Below are positions 58,252 through 64,000 of a stretch of 64,000 nt of DNA, piece after piece (the first letter of the stretch is position 1; the number at the start of each line of letters is the position of its first letter). The notes beneath the pieces were generated by a model, which was given only the letters and a program-made list of their open reading frames with translations, ran no database searches and was not told where the DNA came from. The DNA lies in the NCBI RefSeq assembly GCF_007830445.1, contig NZ_VLKR01000011.1, positions 114,276 to 178,275 on the forward strand. The letters run 5' to 3'. The translations under genes were made by a program, and so were the position numbers. The DNA is from Sphingobacterium siyangense. Its GTDB lineage: Bacteria; Bacteroidota; Bacteroidia; Sphingobacteriales; Sphingobacteriaceae.

Positions 58252-58282
58252 TAGCTGAGGAGCGCTTGATAAATGATGGTCT
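58165..58282 (+). repeat. Direct repeat, left copy (mscS 3' end)
   Basis: Matches 59123-59240 with an offset of 958 bp. The last 51 bp (58232-58282) are identical; the rest differs at scattered, mostly third-codon positions. The repeat covers the last 29 codons of the MscS gene and about 30 bp beyond. Confidence 0.85.
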
Positions 58283-58343
58283 CTTGAAAATAGTAGGGGT
58301 AGGTGATGGATGATCTAGAAATGTGTTTTAAATGCTCTACTCA

Positions 58344-58717
58344 TTAATTCTTTTTCTGCTCTTGATATGCCAATCTTATCTGCAAATCAATATCATACAA
58401 GAAGGGGGCTTTTCGCCACGCCCCTTTGCCAACTGAGCATCGCGTCTTTTCATGAGTGTTCGCCCCCAAGTGTCGGGCATACTGTCTAGAAATATACCGA
58501 AGTTTCCTTTTTCGCTAGCATATTGTGTTCCTGAAAAAAACTGTATTTCAGGGTCTAAGATTTGAAGTTGCTCCGATTTCAACCATATTTTATCGTATTC
58601 AAAACTGAATGCCTTTTTACCTTTAGCAAAATGTGCTGAGAGGGTCCCTATAAGTTTAGGCTCCGCCATCCCTTTCCAGTGCGCATATACGTATATATCA
58701 AACTTGTTGTGTGCCAT
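58344..58717 (-). pseudogene. Truncated HipA-like toxin gene
   Basis: Starts at 58717 with the HipA N-terminal subdomain (FDIYVYAHWKG, PKLIGTLSAHFAKGKKAFSFEYDKIWL, GNFGIFLDSMPDTWGRTLMKRRDA). The first frame stops at 58376 after GEKPPSCMILICR. Adding one C to the C5 run restores PFLYDIDLQ... down to a TAA at 58344-58346, which is still far short of the about 400 residues of HipA. The kinase domain with its catalytic Asp is gone, so no kinase toxin can be made. It lies 6 bp after the HipB-like gene. Confidence 0.75.
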
Positions 58718-58723
58718 TGATTG

Positions 58724-59014
58724 CTACTTTAATAATTCGAGATCTTGTAGTTTTCTTCCTAAATCATCGTCTGCTGCTAATTGCAAGACATCATTTTGTA
58801 GCCCCAATACCCGGAGCACATTTAAATATGCGCCAAATGCGACGCTTGTATCTCCTTTTTCAATAAGGTATAAGGTTGAACGCGCAATTCCAGCTCGCTC
58901 TGCAACTTGAATAGTTGTTAATTTACGACGCTTTCTTGCTAACTTAATATTTTCGCCTACTTGTTCCATAAGTTTGGCTAACTTAGGGAAAATGATTTGT
59001 TTCTTAGAGCTCAT
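58724..59014 (-). CDS. HipB-like XRE antitoxin/regulator
   Basis: 96 residues. Canonical XRE helix-turn-helix (VGENIKLARKRRKLTTIQVAERAGIARSTLYLIEKGDTSVAFGAYLNVLRVLGL) with a short C-terminal tail DDDLGRKLQDLELLK. In HipBA systems the antitoxin binds HipA and represses the operon. Here the partner is truncated, so only DNA binding can remain. The start at 59012-59014 is the first ATG; the frame reads straight into the toxin remnant. Confidence 0.8.
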   Translation of the reverse strand: MSSKKQIIFPKLAKLMEQVGENIKLARKRRKLTTIQVAERAGIARSTLYLIEKGDTSVAFGAYLNVLRVLGLQNDVLQLAADDDLGRKLQDLELLK

Positions 59015-59100
59015 ATATTATTTTTGTTCGCTATTATAAACAAAAGTAGTTAAAATGATTGAAATAGCAATCATTTTTTATTTTTAGCTTTGTTTTATCT

Positions 59101-59208
59101 AAGCTGTTATATTCGGGAACAAATGATTGCGTATATCCACACGAACTTCCCGAATGCATTAGCCATGACACGCGTGGATTATATGAAGGGCGAGCAATTG
59201 GGTATTTA
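59101..59208 (+). pseudogene. Fragment of an MscS-type gene 3' end
   Basis: Reads CYIREQMIAYIHTNFPNALA, then MTRVDYMKGEQLGI and a TAA, against CFIREEMIAYIHTNFPNALA, RTRVDYQESEQLGI of the intact gene. There are conservative amino-acid differences and silent changes, so this is a diverged copy, not a recent exact duplication. No upstream coding part is left. Confidence 0.8.
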
Positions 59209-59240
59209 ATAGCTGAGGAGCGCTTGATAAATGATGGTCT
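59123..59240 (+). repeat. Direct repeat, right copy
   Basis: Right partner of 58165-58282, with the terminal 51 bp (59190-59240) identical. Together the copies frame the hipBA remnant. Confidence 0.85.
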
Positions 59241-59294
59241 GTTGGAAGTAACCGTAATTTGTTTAAGTTTGTTTAAAATGTTTGCTCGAACGAT

Positions 59295-60365
59295 ATGCTG
59301 ATTTTCTATTCTGTTTTCTCAGGGTTATTAATTTTACTGAGTATATTACCCTTTGCCCAAAGCCAGCATTGGATCTTTCGGGTAGCTGAATTTGTGAAGT
59401 TGCAACTGCTGGTATTTCAGGTGCCGGCATTGGCAATGGGTTTTTATCTCGTGGGGAAAGATTCGTGGATATGGTGGTTGCAGGGGGGACAGCTGGCGCT
59501 GATTGTATACCACGCCTATATATTGATACGTTACACCAAATTTTGGCGTCGCGAAAAATATGAAAAGGGCAAGGATGCATCTGATAGTATCAAAGTGATC
59601 TCCTGTAATGTACTGCAATTCAATACGGCTTATGATCGCTTTATTGACCTTATAAGGGAAGAAAAGCCAAATATCTTTTTGACCATGGAAAGTGATGCCG
59701 CATGGGAAAAAGCCTTACGTGTACTGGAAAAGCCTTATCCCAATTTTGAGAAGGTTACGCTGGACAATACCTACGGAATGCATTTTTATACCAATCTGAA
59801 GATCAACAAATGTCAGGTGCATTATTTTGTAGCAGATGATATTCCCAGTATTGAAGCTGAACTGGAAACTGCCGATGGACATCGTTTTATCTTTTTTGCT
59901 GTGCATCCACCGCCGCCGAGTCCGACAGAAGAGGAAACTTCCAAAGAAAGGGATGGCGATCTGCTCAATGTGGCTAAACGGGTACGCGATTATAAAATGC
60001 CAGTCGTTGTCACGGGAGATTTTAACAATGTGGCCTGGGCCAAATCTTCGCTCTTGTTCAAAAAAACCAGCAAATTGATTGATGCACGCATCGGGCGAGG
60101 TATTCTTTCCACCTTTCATGCCAATTATTGGTTTTTCAGAGTGCCTTTGGACCTGCTGTTTCATAGTCCGACCGTATTTATTGACAAATTGTTTATTTAT
60201 CCTTCTGTTGGGTCCGATCATTTTCCGATGGGCTGTACATTCTTTATTGATCGCTACTCCGAAGAGCAGGCTGAAGATATTGAACATTTGGAAGCTGGGG
60301 ATATGGCCGACGTCAATGCGATGATTGCTGATGGAAAAGAGGAAGTAAGTGATAATCGGTGTTAA
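59295..60365 (+). CDS. Membrane-anchored endonuclease/exonuclease/phosphatase-family protein
   Basis: 356 residues. Two or three N-terminal membrane segments (VFSGLLILLSILPFAQ, LQLLVFQVPALAMGFYLV, GGQLALIVYHAYILI) precede a cytoplasm- or periplasm-facing EEP domain. Its motifs are IKVISCNVLQFN, FLTMESD (metal Glu), FAVHPPPPS, VVTGDFNNVAW and the final GSDHFPM. The acidic tail EEQAEDIEHLEAGDMADV is unusual. This third EEP protein differs in layout from the two in the sugar cluster and resembles the common Bacteroidota membrane EEP proteins whose substrate is unknown. It begins 86 bp after the truncated MscS copy. Confidence 0.85.
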   Translation: MLIFYSVFSGLLILLSILPFAQSQHWIFRVAEFVKLQLLVFQVPALAMGFYLVGKDSWIWWLQGGQLALIVYHAYILIRYTKFWRREKYEKGKDASDSIKVISCNVLQFNTAYDRFIDLIREEKPNIFLTMESDAAWEKALRVLEKPYPNFEKVTLDNTYGMHFYTNLKINKCQVHYFVADDIPSIEAELETADGHRFIFFAVHPPPPSPTEEETSKERDGDLLNVAKRVRDYKMPVVVTGDFNNVAWAKSSLLFKKTSKLIDARIGRGILSTFHANYWFFRVPLDLLFHSPTVFIDKLFIYPSVGSDHFPMGCTFFIDRYSEEQAEDIEHLEAGDMADVNAMIADGKEEVSDNRC

Positions 60366-60432
60366 CGGTTAATCGTGCCAACATTTTGCGCTGCATTATT
60401 GTATGTTTGGTCGGGCTTATGATCAATATATC

Positions 60433-61212
60433 TTAAGGAATCAGCAATTCATATTCCTTAACAGGGGCTACGGAAAAATAGCCGAGGGCATTATTGGAAA
60501 TATTAGACTTAGGGTTCCCCGGAGCAGCAGTCGACAAGTTTGTGCTTTGGTAATCATTCCAGTAATGAAAAGTTCCGGCGTCCACACAATAACGGCGCAA
60601 CTTGAGCTTGTCTCCGTGAGATAGACTCCGTTCCAGATCTGATATATAATGTGTTACCTGGAGGCCATCGTTAAACTGATCGCTTTCTGCGCTGGCAAAC
60701 CGAAACTCCTTCCCGTTGATGGATAAGGTATACATATAATAATTCGCGAACTTGGCCGGATCTTTAAAGGACAAGGCGATAAAGAAATACGTTTTACCGG
60801 CGATCTCCTTTTCAATAATTCGTGTCGTTTCTACGTTGATATAGGCGGGCATAGTACTACTCGATTCAAACTGCTTCTTTTGCACACCGACATGCAGGCT
60901 GTATTTTCGCCCAACTACAGGTTTAAAATTGCGATTGATATAATAGCCATCTTTTTCATGCTGGAATGAATAGTTTTGATTCAAGTTGTCCTTGACAGTT
61001 ACTGTTGCGCTTTTGACAGCTGTAGAACCCGCTTCTGCATCAATAGCTACGGATTGCGAAACCCGGATGCGTTGCACATTGCTCGCATCGGAAAGCTGTG
61101 CATCGATCACAACTCGACCACTATCTGCATTCAGATCGAGATCTACTTTTTCTTCACAGGCCGAAAAAAGAAGAATAGAATATAGAAGTATATAAGAGGA
61201 TTTGGATAGCAT
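60433..61212 (-). CDS. DUF4249-type outer-membrane-associated lipoprotein
   Basis: 259 residues with a lipobox (LLFSACEEKVDLDLN, Cys near 19). The beta-rich sequence (GRVVIDAQLSDASNVQRIRVS, VKSATVTVKDNLNQNYSFQ, YFIALSFKDPAKFANYYMYTLSINGKEF) is the DUF4249 pattern. DUF4249 genes are regularly downstream of a carboxypeptidase-regulatory TonB receptor, as here, with a 4-bp gap. The pair probably acts together in uptake of an unknown ligand. Its stop lies about 70 bp from the convergent EEP gene. Confidence 0.82.
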   Translation of the reverse strand: MLSKSSYILLYSILLFSACEEKVDLDLNADSGRVVIDAQLSDASNVQRIRVSQSVAIDAEAGSTAVKSATVTVKDNLNQNYSFQHEKDGYYINRNFKPVVGRKYSLHVGVQKKQFESSSTMPAYINVETTRIIEKEIAGKTYFFIALSFKDPAKFANYYMYTLSINGKEFRFASAESDQFNDGLQVTHYISDLERSLSHGDKLKLRRYCVDAGTFHYWNDYQSTNLSTAAPGNPKSNISNNALGYFSVAPVKEYELLIP

Positions 61213-61216
61213 GGGT

Positions 61217-63541
61217 TTAAAATTTAAAGTTCCAGGTTACTGAAGGAATAATGCCAAAAAGTACAATTTTGTAAGCCTCCGTTTTATTTGGATTTGACTT
61301 GTCTTCGCGAAAGTCTATCGTGTAGGCGTTTTTGCGGTTGTAGGCATTGTAGATACCAAATGTCCAGCTCGAATGAAAACGCTCCGTCGAAGGTTTGGGA
61401 TTGTAGGTTGCCGATAGGTCTAACCGGTGGTAGTCGGGCATTCGATAGCCATTTCGTTCTGTATAATAAAATAACGATTTTCCATTGACCTGATATTTTC
61501 CGCTGGGAAATGTAACGGCATTTCCCGTATGGTATACAAAGGTTGCTCCCAGTGTCCAACTTGTCGAAAGGGTATAAAGTCCAACGATAGACAGATCATG
61601 GGTGCGATCTTGGCGTGCATTGAACCAGGTACCGTTGTTGATGTCTGCAAATTGACGCTGGCTCTTTGAGAGGGTATAGCTTATCCAGCCGTTTAGTTTC
61701 CCGCTATGTTTGCGTAGATACCATTCTATACCAAAGGCCCTTCCCCGACCAAAGAGTAACTCTCCTTCGAAATGGGCGTCGGCCTGCAAGGTTGCTCCAT
61801 TGCGGATGTCGATTTGATTGCCTAATCGTTTATAGTACGCCTCTACAGACAAGCTGTATTGTTTTTTTGAAAAATTGCGGAAGTAGCCAAAGGCAACTTG
61901 ATCCACAATTTGTGGTTTGATATTCAGGCTGCTGAGTACATATTGATCTGTGGGTAGACTGGCCGTGCTATTGCTCAATTGGTGTAGATTCTGAACGGCT
62001 CGGTTGTACGAGGCTTTTAGGCTGCTCTGTTCGTCCAACAATAGACTTGCCGATACGCGTGGCTCCATATTGATATAGTGTTTTGCAATTCGGCTATTGT
62101 CGCGTTTCCCCCCAATAGGATTGCCGTTTTTGTCAAATTCATAAAAAGTACGTTGGCCCAGAACCATAAAATCATGTATATGTAGCCCGTAATGAATCGA
62201 AAATGCACTTGTTAGCTTCCATTCATGAGAAACGTAACCGCCAAGATCAATGCCGCGTTGACTTTCGATGGCTGTTGGATTGACGGATTGATTTGTGGGT
62301 GAGGAAAGGTTGGCGGGTCTGATCGCTTGAAAAACTGCTCCCGCACCTAGTCGTATGGTATTATTGGCGTTGGCATAATAGGCGAAGTCCTGCTTGAACT
62401 GGAGGTTACGGATCCTCGAAGCAACCTCAAAATTGGTCTGTTCACTCGAAACCCCTGCCTGATAATTAAATCCACTATAGATAAAAGAAGTATTGCTTGA
62501 TATTTTTGGATTAAAGCGGTGGTTCAATCGTGCCGTTGCGGTCGTATTTCCCCAGGCAATATTAAATAGATCGCTGTATTTGAGTCTGTCCCTTCCATTA
62601 TAGGCTGAAAGATATAAAGTCGTTTTCTTTCCGAAATTAAAGCGAAGTTTTGCATTCAGATCATAGAAGTACAGGGTATTTTTGGCCATGTCTTTATTTT
62701 TGGCCAGTTTCAGAAATGAATCGGCATAAGAGCGTCGCGCACTGAAGAGAAAGGAGCTTTTGTTTTTTTCAAGCGGACCTTCCACCTTTAATCGGGAAGC
62801 AATAATACCTATACCACCTTCGGTACTAAATTTTTTCTGGTTTCCATCTAACGTTGAAATATCCAGCACGGATGCAATACGGCCACCATATTGAGCCGGG
62901 ATATCGCCTTTATAAAGTTGTATATCCTTGATAGCGTCTGAATTGAAGGTTGAAAAAAAACCGAGTAGGTGGGAGGCGTTATATACAGTGGCTTGATCCA
63001 ATAAGATCAGGTTCTGCCCTGCGTCGCCGCCGCGTACATTAAAATTGGTTGAACCTTCACCGCCGCTTTGCACACCGGGGAGTAACTGTATCGTCTTTAA
63101 TAAGTCTTTTTCACCGAAAACTACCGGAAGAGCGCTGATCTCTTTGGTGCTTAGATGAAGGGTTCCCATTTGTGGATCGGCGATAGATTCACCTTTTTTT
63201 GACTCTTTGACAATGACCTCGTCTATACGTTGACTTAAGGGCAGCAGATGAAAATTTTGCTGGAAAGATTGACTCAACGCGACATCCAGCTCTTGTGGTT
63301 GATAACCGATGTAACTAACCATCAATCGATGTGGGCCTTTTGGAAGAGTCAATACATAGCGCCCTTGTGCATCTGTCTTGCTTCCAATACTGTCGTTTTC
63401 TGTGCGGATCAGCGCTCCGCGTAAGGGAGTACCGCTCGCTGAATCCCGGACGATACCTGTGAGGGAAATCTGCTGCGCCGATACCGCAAAAGGAAGCAGC
63501 GATAATGATGCTGGAAGTAAATACTGAACGATGGAGATCAT
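61217..63541 (-). CDS. TonB-dependent receptor with carboxypeptidase-regulatory domain
   Basis: 774 residues. Signal peptide (1-22, ending VSAQQ), carboxypeptidase-regulatory-like domain (SLTGIVRDSASGTPLRGALI), plug (ALPVVFGEKDLLKTIQLLPGVQSGGEG, NFNVRGGDAGQNLILLDQATVYNASHLLGF, DIQLYKGDIPAQYGGRIASVLDI) and a beta-barrel ending SVTWNFKF. Shorter than SusC and without a SusD partner, so it belongs to the TonB receptor/DUF4249 group. Import of a small, perhaps metal or organic, ligand is possible; nothing in the sequence identifies it. Confidence 0.9.
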   Translation of the reverse strand: MISIVQYLLPASLSLLPFAVSAQQISLTGIVRDSASGTPLRGALIRTENDSIGSKTDAQGRYVLTLPKGPHRLMVSYIGYQPQELDVALSQSFQQNFHLLPLSQRIDEVIVKESKKGESIADPQMGTLHLSTKEISALPVVFGEKDLLKTIQLLPGVQSGGEGSTNFNVRGGDAGQNLILLDQATVYNASHLLGFFSTFNSDAIKDIQLYKGDIPAQYGGRIASVLDISTLDGNQKKFSTEGGIGIIASRLKVEGPLEKNKSSFLFSARRSYADSFLKLAKNKDMAKNTLYFYDLNAKLRFNFGKKTTLYLSAYNGRDRLKYSDLFNIAWGNTTATARLNHRFNPKISSNTSFIYSGFNYQAGVSSEQTNFEVASRIRNLQFKQDFAYYANANNTIRLGAGAVFQAIRPANLSSPTNQSVNPTAIESQRGIDLGGYVSHEWKLTSAFSIHYGLHIHDFMVLGQRTFYEFDKNGNPIGGKRDNSRIAKHYINMEPRVSASLLLDEQSSLKASYNRAVQNLHQLSNSTASLPTDQYVLSSLNIKPQIVDQVAFGYFRNFSKKQYSLSVEAYYKRLGNQIDIRNGATLQADAHFEGELLFGRGRAFGIEWYLRKHSGKLNGWISYTLSKSQRQFADINNGTWFNARQDRTHDLSIVGLYTLSTSWTLGATFVYHTGNAVTFPSGKYQVNGKSLFYYTERNGYRMPDYHRLDLSATYNPKPSTERFHSSWTFGIYNAYNRKNAYTIDFREDKSNPNKTEAYKIVLFGIIPSVTWNFKF

Positions 63542-63682
63542 TTAAAGTTCTTGTTTGAAATTTTGTTTTGTGCAATTGAATGGAATGACCTGTTAATCAG
63601 TGATTAAAATTTGTTATTGTAGTTTAGTTGAACGTTGCTTGTAATTGCTGCATATCACTTGCGTCCTAAACGTTTAAAAAGT

Positions 63683-63742
63683 GGCGGTGTTTAGATATAG
63701 CAAAGTTGCTATATTTAAATCGCAAAATTATAACACACCGCC
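63683..63742 (+). promoter_or_regulatory. Nested hairpins at the transposase start
   Basis: GGCGGTGT (63683-63690) pairs with ACACCGCC (63735-63742), which abuts the ATG. Inside lies ATATAGCAA-AG-TTGCTATAT (63695-63714). Together they would sequester the ribosome site in RNA read in from outside the element, a known way IS elements limit transposase. Confidence 0.65.
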
Positions 63743-64000
63743 ATGATAAATTTAAATGTTTTTAGTCAGATTTTATCTCTTATCGACCGCGAATTATTCA
63801 AAGATTTGGTTTCAAAGCACAAAAGTGACAAACATCAGAAAGGGATCAACAGCTGGACGCATCTAGTCAGTATGCTTTTCTGTCATTTTTCCTCGGCAGA
63901 TTCGGTTCGTGATATTAGTAACGGTCTACGCAGTACCACTGGTAATCTGAACCACTTAGGTGTAGTAAGAGCTCCAAGTAAGTCTAATATATCCTATATC
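63743..64000 (+). mobile_element. IS4-family (DUF4372-type) transposase, N-terminal part
   Basis: 86 codons to the window edge, from an ATG at 63743. The start MINLNVFSQILSLIDRELFKDLV, then DKHQKGINSWTHLVSMLFCHFSSADSVRDISNGLRSTTGNLNHLG, is the DUF4372 N-terminal region of IS4-type (IS4/IS5-like DDE) transposases of Bacteroidota, which binds the IS end. The DDE catalytic domain is outside the window. A left inverted repeat should lie near 63660-63690 but its partner cannot be seen, so the exact boundary is unknown. Confidence 0.75.

Noticed and set aside
58376..58717. Functional HipA toxin
   Set aside because: The kinase domain is absent even after repairing the frameshift.

Overview
The window looks like a chromosome segment of a Bacteroidota bacterium, most likely a Sphingobacteriaceae member (Sphingobacterium-like). 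The basis is four SusC/SusD pairs, GldL/GldM of the type IX secretion system, TonB receptor/DUF4249 and LytTR genes, and Bacteroidota-type promoters (TTTG, about 19 nt, TAnnTTTG). No tRNA, rRNA or CRISPR array was seen. All family names come from reading the translations; no database was searched.

Layout. 1-2.4 kb: end of a surface-polysaccharide region (nucleotidyltransferase fragment, FlaA1/WbpM-like sugar dehydratase). 2.4-11.1 kb, locus A: a frameshifted XRE regulator, an IS3 remnant, a helix-turn-helix gene divergent from a structured RNA region with a 36-codon ORF, then an operon (125-aa unknown, TlpA-like protein, SusC, SusD) facing a small exported Cys-x7-Cys protein. 11.2-12.6 kb: PRC-barrel and OmpA-like genes. 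12.8-26.4 kb: a LacI-controlled sugar cluster (ROK kinase, sugar transporter, GH130-like lipoprotein, SusCD, DUF3823, two endonuclease/exonuclease/phosphatase-fold proteins, IPT/NHL lipoprotein) with two matching operators. 26.7-27.8 kb: orphan histidine kinase. 28-34.5 kb: a second SusCD operon with DUF4397 and a phosphodiester-glycosidase (NAGPA) lipoprotein. 34.7-37 kb: histidine-kinase pseudogene, Asp-box lipoprotein, Rpn-family nuclease with a likely internal start. 37-46.9 kb, locus B: a second copy of locus A, with two helix-turn-helix/RNA modules in tandem and an AraC regulator. 47.2-50.4 kb: 42-aa peptide, acyltransferase-like protein, degenerate LytS-like kinase, LytTR regulator. 50.4-52.5 kb: small phage-like genes. 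52.5-53.9 kb: 70-bp repeats and a Fic protein. 54-56.3 kb: gldL-gldM. 57.2-60.4 kb: MscS channel, broken hipBA between copies of the mscS 3' end, membrane EEP protein. 60.4-63.5 kb: DUF4249/TonB receptor pair. 63.7 kb onward: truncated IS transposase.

The strongest candidate for an undescribed system is the duplicated locus A/B. Unrelated helix-turn-helix genes sit divergently against the same kind of RNA region: a 5' hairpin, a GUCUC stem with a second possible partner, a long hairpin with a symmetric purine-rich internal loop, a conserved 36-codon ORF and a 3' hairpin. This precedes a SusCD operon with its own structured leader, a thioredoxin-fold protein and a convergent small exported two-cysteine protein. 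No carbohydrate-active enzyme or ECF sigma/anti-sigma pair is present, so it is not a standard polysaccharide-utilisation locus. The wiring suggests peptide or redox-linked uptake controlled by RNA and exchangeable repressors, which is inference. Secondary candidates are the Rpn gene with an internal antitoxin-like start, the peptide/acyltransferase/LytTR cluster, and a phosphodiester theme shared by the two sugar clusters.
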